Shown one piece after another: positions 13,099 to 22,223 of a DNA stretch of 64,000 nucleotides. This stretch comes from Sphingobium herbicidovorans (GTDB lineage Bacteria; Pseudomonadota; Alphaproteobacteria; Sphingomonadales; Sphingomonadaceae). The stretch covers positions 930,001-994,000 of the forward strand of contig NZ_CP020538.1 in the NCBI RefSeq assembly GCF_002080435.1, written 5' to 3'. The notes below the pieces were generated by a model. The model made no database searches, had not been told where the DNA came from, and saw nothing but the letters and a program-made list of their open reading frames with translations. Every line of letters starts with the position of its first letter. The stretch's first letter is position 1. The position numbers were made by a program, and so were the translations under genes.

Positions 13099-13290
13099 GT
13101 GAGTGACAATCCGACAATCCCATTCGCCAGCAACGGCGGCGTGCAAGGCCAGCGGCACGACATCGCCGTCAGCGTGGAAAAGGTTCGTGGCGTGCTTGAA
13201 GCACTGCGTTTCGGGTCGATCACCTTGACCGTGCACGACGCGCGCGTCGTCCAGATCGACGTGACGGAAAAGACTCGGCTCACCGCCTGA
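13099..13290 (+). CDS. YezD-like small protein (DUF2292)
   Basis: A 63-residue protein whose core, from VEKVRGVLEALRFGSITL through VVQIDVTEKTRL, matches the YezD/DUF2292 pattern (short helix, FGSI-x-[IL]TVHD, VVQI-x3-EK-x-RL). I prefer the GTG at 13099, preceded by AGAGG. The upstream in-frame ATG at 13006 would translate a markedly AT-rich stretch (13040-13080) that looks like promoter DNA. YezD-type proteins are often encoded near sulfur-acquisition genes, suggesting a sulfur-limitation context with the receptor downstream. The function is unproven. Confidence 0.72.
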   Translation: MSDNPTIPFASNGGVQGQRHDIAVSVEKVRGVLEALRFGSITLTVHDARVVQIDVTEKTRLTA

Positions 13291-13421
13291 CACCAGGCCA
13301 GCCTTCAGTAACCGGCGGCCGGAATGGGCCGCTGACTATCCATATCCATCCAAGACATCGGTTTTGACCGGACCACCGGAAATGCCGCGATCAACATTCA
13401 CCGAAATAAGGGGAATTTTTC

Positions 13422-15886
13422 ATGATTGCGCGTTCCTTGCTGCTCGCCACCACGGCGAGCGCATCCTTCATTGCGTCCGGCGTCCATGCGGCGGACAGCG
13501 TTCCAGCCGCCGCCGCTGCTGACGCCGCCGCAGAGCAAAGCAGCCCGCGTGGCGAGGTAATCATCGTCACCGCCCGCCGCCGCGCGGAAACCGCGCAGCA
13601 AGTGCCGCTGGCCATCTCGGTGATCCGTGGCGACAGCATCGAAGCGACCGGCAACTTCAACGTGGTGAAGCTCCAGCAGCTTGCGCCGACGCTTCAGGTC
13701 TATACCACCAATCCGCGCAACACCTCGGTCAACATCCGTGGGCTGGGCGTGCCGTTCGGCCTTACCAGCGACGGATTTGAACAGGGCGTCGGCATCTATG
13801 TCGATGACGTCTATAATTCGCGCGTCGCCGCCGCGACCTTCGACTTCCTTGACGTCAACCAGGTTGAGGTGCTGCGCGGCCCGCAAGGCTCGCTCTACGG
13901 CAAGAACACAACGGCGGGCGCGATCAATATCACGACCAACCAGCCGACCTTCGATTTCGAAGGCCGCGCCGAACTGTCCATCGGGAACCTCAACTACCGG
14001 CAAGCAAAGGCTGCTATATCCGGCCCCTTGTCTGAAACGGTCGCTGCCCGCCTCGCCGTCGCCGCGACCAGCCGCCGGGGACCATCTACAACGTCACGTC
14101 GCAACGCTGGATCAACGAACAGGACAATCTGGGCATTCGTGGCCAGCTGCTGTTCCGGCCCAATGACGATCTCAGCGTCACGCTGTCGGGCGACTATAGC
14201 AGGCAGGATCCCGAATGCTGTGGCACCACCTTCGTCCGCGTCGGCCGCACGCAGCGCCCGCTCAACCGCCAATATGACGCGCTTGCCGCGGCGCAGGGCT
14301 ATGTCGCGCCCAGCCGCAATCCTTATGATCGCTTGACCGATCTCGACAGCAATCTGAACGCGGGCAACAAGATCGGCGGCGTGTCGGCGCGCATCAAGTG
14401 GGACATCGGCCCCGGCACGCTCACCTCCGTCACTGCCTGGCGCTTCTGGGACTGGAAGCCGGAAAATGACCGCGATTTCACCGGCCTGTCGATCGTCTCC
14501 CGCTCGCAAAACCCTTCGCAACAGGACCAGTATAGCCAGGAATTTCGCTATAATTACGAAAGCCAGAAGATCGACTTCGTGGTCGGCCTATTCGGCTTCA
14601 AGCAGCGGATCGACACGCAGGGCACCGAACAGCAGGGCGTCAACGCTGCCCAGTGGAGCCTTGCGCCCTCGTCCGATCCGTTGAACCCGGCCAACAATCC
14701 TGCGACGCTCGCGGGCCTGACCGCCAGCAATACGCAGTATCTGAAGGCGGACAGCGCCGCCCTGTTCGGTCAGCTCAGCTGGAAAGTCACCGACGCACTG
14801 ACGCTTCAGCCCGGCCTTCGCCTCAACTACGACAAGAAGTCCGGCTTCTATCAGCGTGTCGTCACAAACGCGCAGGGCCAGGCCATCAGCTGCACGCCCA
14901 CGCCAGCGCCGGGCACCATCGCGGGCACGTCGCAGCAGTGCGGCGTCTACCAGCCGCAGGTCAGCGCCCCGTCCGACAGCGCGTGGAACTTCACCTATGA
15001 CTTCAACGTCAACTACAAGGTCGCCCGCGACGTTCTGGCCTATGCGACCTACGCCAAGAGCTTCAAGACGCTCGGCATCAACCAGAACGGCTTGCCGCTC
15101 AACATCGACAATACAGTCAACTACGACGCCGCGACGGTGAAGCCGGAATCGGTGCAACATTTCGAAGTGGGCCTCAAGACCCAGCTGTGGGATCGCCGCG
15201 CGACCTTCAACGTCTCCGCCTTCCGCACCACGATCAAGGACTTCCAGGCGACGGTGAATGGCGGCCAGTTCGGCACCGTGCGCGGCTACCTCGCCAACGC
15301 GGAAAAGGTCCGGTCGCAGGGCATTGAAGCGGACTTCAAGGTGGTCGCAAGCGACCGCTTCACCGCTTACGCGAACGCGGCTTACACCGACGCGAAATAC
15401 AAGAAGTCCACCAACGCGCCTTGCCCGCCCGAACTGTCGGGCGGACCGTCGCAGCCCGCTGGCGTCCCGGCCGACTATTCCCAGCCAGGCGTACCGGGGG
15501 CACCCAGCCCTCGCCAGTGCGACATTTCCGGTCAGGACCTGCCCGGCGTGTCCAAATGGGCTTTCTCCTACGGCGCGGAATATAACATCCCGGTGACGCT
15601 GCTGGCGAAGGAAGGCCAGGTCTATCTGGGCATCGACGGCAACTACCGCTCACGCTGGAACTCCAACGCCTCGCCCTCGCGCTACACCGAAGTAAAGGGC
15701 TATGCCCTGACCAACTTCCGCGCCGGTTTCCGTGGCGAAGGCTTCGATGTGTTCGGCTGGGTCCGCAACGCCTTCTACGTCAACTATATCGAAAATCTCC
15801 AGGTTGCGCCGGGCAACACCGGCCTGATCGCCGGCCAGCCCGGCGACCTGCGGACATGGGGCGGAACGCTCAAATTCTCGTTCTGA
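13422..15886 (+). pseudogene. TonB-dependent outer-membrane receptor, frameshifted
   Basis: A signal peptide (residues 1-24), TonB-box/plug region (QVPLAISVIRGDSIEATGNF, VNIRGLGVPFG, VEVLRGPQGSLYGKNTTAGA) and C-terminal beta-barrel ending in the aromatic signature TLKFSF are all present, but in two frames. Reading frame is lost after ARLAVAATSRRG at about 14077-14080. Adding one G to the GGGG run restores TIYNVTSQRW and the whole barrel, giving about 821 residues. Both halves are otherwise intact, so this is either a sequencing error or a very recent mutation. An AAGGGG Shine-Dalgarno precedes the ATG. The neighbouring YezD-like gene suggests an organosulfur ligand, but this is inference. Confidence 0.88.
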
Positions 15887-15910
15887 TACCGTAACGATAT
15901 TCACCCCTGC

Positions 15911-15945
15911 GGGAGCGGCACAGGCCCGCCGCTCCCGTTCTTTTT
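15911..15945 (+). terminator. Rho-independent terminator after the TonB receptor
   Basis: GGGAGCGGC (15911-15919) pairs with GCCGCTCCC (15928-15936), an 8-base loop, then GTTCTTTTTC. It lies 25 bp downstream of the receptor stop. Confidence 0.88.
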
Positions 15946-16036
15946 CAATTCGCCATTTCCTTCATTAAATCCGCTTCGCCCAAACTGGCCCTGCACCCGA
16001 TTTGCGCCATTACCGCCGCTGCTGTAAAGCGCAGCC

Positions 16037-16909
16037 ATGTCCACCACCTTCACGCTCGACACATCCACCAGCCGCGCCAATCCTACCCCCGCGCCGATGA
16101 AGCGGCTGACCGTCCCCGCCATCCAGCGCCGCAAGGCGGAGGGCAAAACGGACGAACCGCTGGTGATGCTGACCGCCTATACCGCCCGGCAGGCGCAGCT
16201 TCTCGATCCCCATTGCGACATGCTGCTGGTCGGCGACTCGCTCGGTCAGGTGATCTACGGCCTGCCTTCGACCCTTGCCGTCACGCTCGACATGATGATT
16301 GCCCATGGCGCAGCCGTGGTCCGCGGCAGCTATCACAGCCTCGTTTTGGTCGACATGCCCTTCGGCAGCTACGAAGCATCCCCCGCCCATGCCTTCGCCA
16401 GCGCCAGCCGCGTCATGGCCGAAACCGGTTGCGCCGCCGTCAAGCTGGAGGGCGGGCAGGCCATGGCCGAAACCATCGCCTTCCTTTCCCAGCGCGGCAT
16501 CCCGGTCATGGCCCATGTCGGCCTCACGCCGCAGGCGGTAAACGCGCTCGGCGGCTACGGCGCGCGTGGCAAGAGCCAGGAAGAACATGCCAAGATCATG
16601 GACGACGCCCGCGCCGTGGCCAAGGCGGGCGCGTTCGCCGTGGTCCTTGAAGGCGTAATGGAAGACCTCGCCGTCGCCATCACCGACAGCCTCGACATCC
16701 CCGTCATCGGTATCGGCGCTTCCGCGCATTGCGATGGCCAGGTGCTGGTTGCAGAGGACATGCTCGGCATGTTCGAACGCACGGCCCGCTTCGTCAAACG
16801 GTACGAAAATCTGGCCGACACCATCAGCGGCGCGGCCGAACGCTACGCCGCCGAAGTGCGCAACCGCAGCTTTCCAACCGCAGATCAGGTCTATCGGCCT
16901 AAAAAGTGA
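16037..16909 (+). CDS. panB: 3-methyl-2-oxobutanoate hydroxymethyltransferase
   Basis: PanB makes ketopantoate from alpha-ketoisovalerate and methylene-tetrahydrofolate, the first committed step of pantothenate synthesis. At 290 residues it is the usual length plus a 20-residue N-terminal extension. Signature segments are present: [60 protein letters not shown] and [15 protein letters not shown]. panC is not adjacent. The gene is monocistronic between two hairpins. Confidence 0.97.
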   Translation: MSTTFTLDTSTSRANPTPAPMKRLTVPAIQRRKAEGKTDEPLVMLTAYTARQAQLLDPHCDMLLVGDSLGQVIYGLPSTLAVTLDMMIAHGAAVVRGSYHSLVLVDMPFGSYEASPAHAFASASRVMAETGCAAVKLEGGQAMAETIAFLSQRGIPVMAHVGLTPQAVNALGGYGARGKSQEEHAKIMDDARAVAKAGAFAVVLEGVMEDLAVAITDSLDIPVIGIGASAHCDGQVLVAEDMLGMFERTARFVKRYENLADTISGAAERYAAEVRNRSFPTADQVYRPKK

Positions 16910-16938
16910 TTTGCGCTAAGCGCCGCCGCCGCTATTGA

Positions 16939-16960
16939 TCGCGCCTTCCGCGAGCTTTTT
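16939..16960 (+). terminator. Short terminator-like hairpin after panB
   Basis: TCGCG (16939-16943) and CGCGA (16949-16953) with a 5-base loop, followed by GC and five T residues. The stem is short, so confidence is moderate. Confidence 0.5.
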
Positions 16961-16983
16961 CTGACGCCTATCTGGAGACCCAA

Positions 16984-17682
16984 GTGGCCCTGACGCCGCA
17001 AAACAGCGAAGCCTTCATGCGTGAGGTGAATGACGCCGTCCGCCAGGACCAGCTGCTGACCTTCTGGCAGCGCTTTGGTCGCTGGATCGTCGCGCTCGTC
17101 ATCATTGGCCTCGCTGCCTTCGCCGGCTGGCTCTATTGGCAGCATCACAGCACCACCCAGTCCCAGGCCGTTTCGGAAGAAATGGACAAGGTGATCGCGA
17201 CGGCCGAGGGCGGGGGTTCGCCGGACGCCAAGCAGCTCGACACCCTCGTTAACGCCCGCCAGCCCGGCTTCCGCGCCTCGGCTCTGCTCGTCAAGGCAGG
17301 GACGGCCGCCCGCAAAGGCGATAACAAAGCCGCGATAGCCGCTTACAAGGCGATGGCGGCCGACAGCTCGCTCGATCAGCCCTATCGGGACCTCGCCCTC
17401 ATCCGCCAGACGACATTGGAGTTTGAGGCGCTGAAACCCCAGCAGGTCGTCGATCGGCTCAAGCCGCTTGCCGTTGAAGGCGCGCCGTGGTTCGGCAGCG
17501 CGGGCGAGCTGGTGGCCATCGCCTATATGAAGATGCGCAAACCCGATCTCGCCGGGCCGCTGTTCGCCGCGATGGCGAAGGATGCAAGCGTGCCCCAGTC
17601 GATCCGTTCACGCGCAAGACAGATGGCGGGACTATTGGGAATAGACGCGGTCGAAACGCCGGCCGAGCCTGGACAGGAATGA
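16984..17682 (+). CDS. YfgM-like TPR membrane protein
   Basis: A 232-residue protein with a short cytoplasmic N-terminus, one transmembrane helix (about 39-58, IVALVIIGLAAFAGWLYW) and a periplasmic tetratricopeptide domain. This is the architecture of YfgM, which works with SecYEG/PpiD on exported proteins. The start is GTG, with GGAGA about 8 bases upstream. The gene order yfgM-bamB-der is the same as in E. coli, which supports the call. bamB starts 10 bp after its stop. Confidence 0.87.
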   Translation: MALTPQNSEAFMREVNDAVRQDQLLTFWQRFGRWIVALVIIGLAAFAGWLYWQHHSTTQSQAVSEEMDKVIATAEGGGSPDAKQLDTLVNARQPGFRASALLVKAGTAARKGDNKAAIAAYKAMAADSSLDQPYRDLALIRQTTLEFEALKPQQVVDRLKPLAVEGAPWFGSAGELVAIAYMKMRKPDLAGPLFAAMAKDASVPQSIRSRARQMAGLLGIDAVETPAEPGQE

Positions 17683-17692
17683 AGATAAGCGC

Positions 17693-19042
17693 ATGGGGAT
17701 GGACAGCATGACGAAATTCGCGGGCGCGCGCCGCGCCCTGACCGTGGCTGCGATGGTCGCGCTGCTGGCGGGCTGCGGCATCATTGGCGGCAAGAAGGGC
17801 GGACCCAAGACGCCGGTAGTCGGTAATCGCGTGTCGATCCTGACCAACGAGCAGGGCGTGGAGGTTGATCCGACCCTGGCCGATGTGCCCGTGTCGTTGC
17901 CGGAACCCTATGTGAATAACCAATGGGAGCAGCCGGGCGGTTCCCCGTCGAAGGCCATGGGCCACCTCGCGCTGAGCACGTCGCCCGCAACCAGCTGGAC
18001 CGCCTCGATCCAGGGCAGCACGCCCAGGGCGCGACTTGCGTCCGCCCCGGTCATCGCCAATGGCAAGCTCTATGTCATCGATGCCGACGCCCGCGTCATC
18101 GCGTTCGATGCCAACAGCGGCGCGAAACTGTGGCAAACCGCCCTCCCCTCCAAGGGCAGCGGCCCTTCCTTGTTCGGCGGCGGCGTCAGCATCGTCGATG
18201 ACAAGGTTTATGCCAGCACCGGCGTTGGCGACGTGGCTGCGCTGAATGCAGCGGACGGCTCCATCCTTTGGAAAAAGCGCCCTGGCGGTCCGCTGCGCGG
18301 CGCGCCCACGCTCGCCAACGGCCATGTCTATGTGATGAGCCAGGACAACCAGATCTTCGCCCTGAACCAGAGCGATGGCGAAGTGCAGTGGACCGACAGC
18401 GGCACGCTGCAGGTAACCGGCGTGTTCGGCGTGGCTGCTCCCGCTGCCGCTCAGGGGACCGTGATCGCTGGCTACAGCTCGGGTGAAATCACCGCCTACC
18501 GTTACGAAAATGGCCGTACGCTGTGGGGCGACGCGCTTTCCCGCACCAGCATCTCGACGGCGGTCGCTTCGCTGACCGACATCGATGCCAATCCGGTTGT
18601 CGATCGCGGGCGCGTTTTCGCTATCGGTCAGGGTGGCCGCATGGCTTCCTATGAACTGGTGAGCGGCCAGCGCCTGTGGGAACTCAATGTTGCGGGCATT
18701 TCAACGCCCTGGGTCGCTGGTGAATGGGTGTTCATCGTGACCAGCGACGCCAAGCTGCTGTGCGTCGCCCGCGCCACCGGCAGGATTCGCTGGATCAGCC
18801 AATTGCGGCGCTGGGAAAAGGAAAAGAAAAAGGCTAATGCGATCCGCTGGACCGGCCCTGTGCTGGCGGGTGGTCACCTGGTGCTGGTATCGACGCATGG
18901 CGACCTGAATTATGTCGACCCGGCAACAGGCTCTGTCCAGAAGTCGGTCGATATGGATCGTTCGATGTCGCTGCCGCCGGTCGTCGCCAACAACATACTC
19001 TATATCCTGGCCGATGACGGCCGCCTCACGGCGCTGCGCTAG
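17693..19042 (+). CDS. bamB: Outer-membrane assembly lipoprotein BamB
   Basis: A beta-propeller lipoprotein of the BAM complex that inserts outer-membrane beta-barrels. A lipobox LLAGC follows the signal peptide, and the mature part carries repeated PQQ-type blades (KLYVIDADARVIAFDANSG, KVYASTGVGDVAALNAADGS, LWELNVAG). The start is either ATG 17693 or ATG 17708; both precede the same signal peptide. It sits between the YfgM-like gene and der, the classical order. Confidence 0.95.
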   Translation: MGMDSMTKFAGARRALTVAAMVALLAGCGIIGGKKGGPKTPVVGNRVSILTNEQGVEVDPTLADVPVSLPEPYVNNQWEQPGGSPSKAMGHLALSTSPATSWTASIQGSTPRARLASAPVIANGKLYVIDADARVIAFDANSGAKLWQTALPSKGSGPSLFGGGVSIVDDKVYASTGVGDVAALNAADGSILWKKRPGGPLRGAPTLANGHVYVMSQDNQIFALNQSDGEVQWTDSGTLQVTGVFGVAAPAAAQGTVIAGYSSGEITAYRYENGRTLWGDALSRTSISTAVASLTDIDANPVVDRGRVFAIGQGGRMASYELVSGQRLWELNVAGISTPWVAGEWVFIVTSDAKLLCVARATGRIRWISQLRRWEKEKKKANAIRWTGPVLAGGHLVLVSTHGDLNYVDPATGSVQKSVDMDRSMSLPPVVANNILYILADDGRLTALR

Positions 19043-19074
19043 GATAGCCGCTAAGGAAGGAACGGGCCCTCATC

Positions 19075-20448
19075 ATGCTGCCCACAGTTGCTATTGTAGG
19101 GCGGCCCAATGTGGGCAAGTCCACCCTGTTCAACCGGCTTGTCGGCAAGAAGCTGGCGCTGGTCGATGACCAGCCCGGCGTCACGCGCGACCGGCGTGAG
19201 GGGCAGGCGAACCTGCTGGGCGTCGATTTCACCGTCATCGACACCGCGGGCTATGAGGATGAAGATCCCCAGACCCTGCCCGGCCGCATGCGCATGCAGA
19301 CGCAGGCAGCGGTCGAAAGCGCCGACGTCGCCCTGTTCCTGATGGATGCGCGCGCGGGCGTCACCCCGCTCGATGAAGAAATCGCCCGCTGGCTACGCGA
19401 AGGCGATCTCCCGGTTGTGCTGGTCGCCAACAAGGCGGAAGGACGGCAGGGCGGCGATGGCGTAATGGAGGCGTTCAGCCTGGGCCTTGGCGAACCCGTC
19501 CCCCTTTCGGCCGAACATGGGCAGGGCATGGCCGATCTGTTCCAGGCGCTCCTTCCCCATATCGACCGCGAGGAAGAGGAAGAGGCGGAGGAGGTCGAGC
19601 CCAGCGAGGCCGATCTGGAGGCCGCCCCGCTGAAGCTCGCGATCGTGGGACGCCCGAACGCGGGAAAATCGACCCTCATCAATCGACTGCTCGGCGAAAA
19701 TCGCCTGCTCACCGGCCCCGAAGCAGGCATCACCCGCGACAGCATCGCGGTAGATTGGAAATGGACGAGCCCGGACGGCGAAGAACGCCCCGTCCGCCTG
19801 ATCGACACAGCGGGCATGCGCAAACGCGCCAAGGTGCAGGACAAGCTGGAAAAGCTCGCCGTTTCCGATGGCTTGAACGCTGTGAACTTCGCCGAAGTGG
19901 TCGTCCTCCTGCTCGATTCCACCCGTGGCCTGGAGGCGCAGGACCTGCGCATCGCCGACAAGGTGCTGGAGGAAGGGCGCGCACTGGTCGTGGCGCTCAA
20001 CAAATGGGATACGGTAGAGCATGGCTCGGCCCTCTATCAGGGCATCAAGCAGGCGCTTTCCGATGGCTTGGCCCAGATACGCGGCGTTCCGATCATGACC
20101 GTATCGGGCGCGACCGGCAAAGGCCTGGACGACCTTATCCGTGTTGCGTTCGAAACCCGAACCGCCTGGTCGCAGCGCGTTTCCACCGGCATCCTCAATC
20201 GCTGGTTCGAACGCGCGCTGGAAGCCAATCCACCGCCCGCTCCCGGCGGCAAGCGGATCAAGCTGCGCTACATCACGCAGAACAAGACCCGACCGCCTAC
20301 CTTCGTGCTGTTCGGCACCCGGCTGGACGAGTTACCCGAAAGCTATCGTCGTTACCTCGTCAACGGCATCCGCAAGGAACTGGGTTTCGGGGCGGTGCCC
20401 GTGCGACTGACCCTGCGCAGCGCCAAAAATCCCTATGCCACCAAATGA
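19075..20448 (+). CDS. der: Ribosome biogenesis GTPase Der (EngA)
   Basis: A 457-residue protein with two tandem GTPase domains: first G1 GRPNVGKS, G3 DTAG, G4 NKAE; second G1 GRPNAGKS, G3 DTAG, G4 NKWD. A C-terminal KH-like domain follows (KLRYITQNKTRPPTFVLF). An acidic linker (EEEEEAEEVEPSEADLE) joins the two G domains. Required for 50S assembly. GGAAGG precedes the ATG. Its 3' end overlaps the TusA-like gene by 14 bp. Confidence 0.98.
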   Translation: MLPTVAIVGRPNVGKSTLFNRLVGKKLALVDDQPGVTRDRREGQANLLGVDFTVIDTAGYEDEDPQTLPGRMRMQTQAAVESADVALFLMDARAGVTPLDEEIARWLREGDLPVVLVANKAEGRQGGDGVMEAFSLGLGEPVPLSAEHGQGMADLFQALLPHIDREEEEEAEEVEPSEADLEAAPLKLAIVGRPNAGKSTLINRLLGENRLLTGPEAGITRDSIAVDWKWTSPDGEERPVRLIDTAGMRKRAKVQDKLEKLAVSDGLNAVNFAEVVVLLLDSTRGLEAQDLRIADKVLEEGRALVVALNKWDTVEHGSALYQGIKQALSDGLAQIRGVPIMTVSGATGKGLDDLIRVAFETRTAWSQRVSTGILNRWFERALEANPPPAPGGKRIKLRYITQNKTRPPTFVLFGTRLDELPESYRRYLVNGIRKELGFGAVPVRLTLRSAKNPYATK

Positions 20449-20680
20449 TCCCGTCCATGTCGATGCCAGGGGTATGAAATGCCCCTGGCCCGCCTTGCGC
20501 GCCGCGCGCGCGATGCGGGCTGCCCACGCGGTGACAGTCGAAACCGACGACCCCAATGCCGCACGTGAGCTTGAGGCGCTGACCCGGCAGCATGGCTGGC
20601 AATTCATCGCGACCACGACACATCGCTTTGAACTGATGCGCAGTTGCCAAGGTCAGCCTGCCCCAGACCCGGCGGCTTAA
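20435..20680 (+). CDS. TusA/SirA-family sulfurtransferase
   Basis: An 81-residue protein with the family core DARGMKCPWPALRAARAM; the Cys in the CPxP-type motif (CPWP) carries the persulfide in TusA. It overlaps der by 14 bp and is therefore probably translationally coupled. Unlike E. coli TusA, the partner genes tusBCD/E are not nearby. It could deliver sulfur to tRNA thiolation or another acceptor. Confidence 0.87.
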   Translation: MPPNDPVHVDARGMKCPWPALRAARAMRAAHAVTVETDDPNAARELEALTRQHGWQFIATTTHRFELMRSCQGQPAPDPAA

Positions 20681-20734
20681 CCTGCTGTTTACGCTCCGCT
20701 TCTATTGTGAAGCCGAAACAAGGAGTGTCGCAGG

Positions 20735-21172
20735 GTGTCATATCAAGAGGCAGAACTGGTCAACCAGGCCGATCTAGCCAAATCCAGATCGGAACTCGGC
20801 AGCGCGTTTCTAAGGATTCTTGGCTATTTCCGCGAGGATGGCGACAAGGCTATCGGTGCGATCGAGCAGGCGATGCGCGAACGCAGCGCGGTGGCGCTCG
20901 TGACCCCGGCTCACACTCTGAAGGGCGAATCGGCGCAATTCGGCGCGCATCGCCTCAGCAGCATGGCCGAACGGATCGAAATGGTGGCCCGGCGCTGCGT
21001 GGAAACACGCGAAGGCCCGGACGAACTGATCGAGGTGGTCGTCGGCCTGCGTCCCTGCTTTACCGAGACGATGTCCCTGCTCGACCGCGATTCCAATCCG
21101 CTGGTCGCGCGGCGCCCGGCTACGTTCGGCCGTCGCAGCGATGCGCCTCAGGGCTTCGGCCGGGCAATCTGA
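20735..21172 (+). CDS. Histidine phosphotransfer (Hpt) domain protein
   Basis: A 145-residue, mostly helical protein with the Hpt phosphorylation motif AHTLKGESAQFGAHRLS (phospho-accepting His in AHTLKG). It starts at GTG 20735, preceded by AAGGAG. The last 30 residues are basic and variable. No histidine kinase or response regulator is adjacent, so its relay partners lie elsewhere; sphingomonad Hpt proteins can work in stress or cell-cycle phosphorelays. A strong terminator follows. Confidence 0.88.
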   Translation: MSYQEAELVNQADLAKSRSELGSAFLRILGYFREDGDKAIGAIEQAMRERSAVALVTPAHTLKGESAQFGAHRLSSMAERIEMVARRCVETREGPDELIEVVVGLRPCFTETMSLLDRDSNPLVARRPATFGRRSDAPQGFGRAI

Positions 21173-21198
21173 TCAACAGCCAGATCAAGTATTGAAAT

Positions 21199-21240
21199 AA
21201 AACGGATCATCCCCCCATATGCGGCGGATGATCCGTTTTT
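21199..21240 (+). terminator. Strong terminator overlapping the next gene's start
   Basis: A perfect 14-bp stem, AAAACGGATCATCC (21199-21212) with GGATGATCCGTTTT (21226-21239), has a 13-base loop and ends in TTTTT. It lies 27 bp after the Hpt stop. The right arm encodes the first residues of the luciferase-like gene, including its likely ATG at 21228. Confidence 0.9.
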
Positions 21241-22219
21241 CCGTTCTGGACCTTGTCCCCGTTGTTGAGGGAAAAAGCGTCCGCGAAGCGCTGGCCAATG
21301 CGGCCGTTTTTGCCGCCCATGCCGAACAGCTCGGCTTTCACCGCTATTGGGTGGCGGAGCATCATGGAATGCCCGGCATCGCATCGGCCGCGACTTCCGT
21401 AGTGTTGGCGCATGTCGGTCACGCGACATCGACCATCCGTATCGGAGCCGGGGGATCATGCTGCCCAATCACGCGCCGCTGCTGATCGCTGAGCAGTTCG
21501 GAACGCTGGCCGCCCTGTTTCCCGGCAGAGTGGATCTGGGGCTGGGCCGGGCGCCGGGATCCGATCAACGCGTCGCTCAGGCGATGCGGCGGACGCTGGC
21601 GGGCGGGCCTGATGAGTTTCCCCGCGATGTCATGGAACTTCAGGCCTATTTCGCCGGCGATTCGCGGCTCGGATTCCAGGCGACGCCGGGGGCTGGCGAA
21701 ACAGTGCCCCTATGGATCCTGGGGTCCAGCCTCTATGGCGCGCAACTCGCTGCGGCATTGGGCCTGCCCTATGCCTTCGCATCGCATTTCGCGCCGGGCG
21801 CTCTGGAGGACGCCATTGCCATCTATCGCCGCGATTTCCGTCCATCGGCTCAACTTGATCGTCCCTATGTGATGGCTGGATATAATGTGTTCGCTGCAGA
21901 CACAGCCGACGAAGCGCGCCTGCTCGCCACTTCCATGCAACAGGCGTTTGTTCGCCTGCGGACAGGACAACCGGGCAAGCTGCAACCGCCTGTTCCGGGC
22001 TATTTTGAGAGCCTGCCCCCCGGCGCGCAGGCAATGCTGTCCGATGTGCTGAGCGCCACCAGCATCGGCAGCCAGGCGGAAGTGGAACGTGACATGGCAG
22101 CCTTCATCGATCGAACCGGTGTCGATGAACTGATCATCGGCGGGCAGGTTTACGATTTCGACGCCCGCAAGCGCAGTATGGAGATCGCCATGGCCGCTGC
22201 CAAAGCCGTCGCCGGATAG
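21219..22219 (+). pseudogene. Luciferase-like (LLM) flavin monooxygenase, frameshifted
   Basis: A TIM-barrel flavin-dependent oxidoreductase of the MsnO8-like group: [33 protein letters not shown], then [20 protein letters not shown] and [12 protein letters not shown]. The frame breaks after IRIGAGG at the GGGGG run 21450-21454; one more G restores IMLPNHAPL and a 333-residue protein. The start is ATG 21219 or 21228. The rest is intact, so this is either a sequencing error or a young lesion. The substrate is unknown. Confidence 0.87.
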
Positions 22220-22223
22220 ACGG

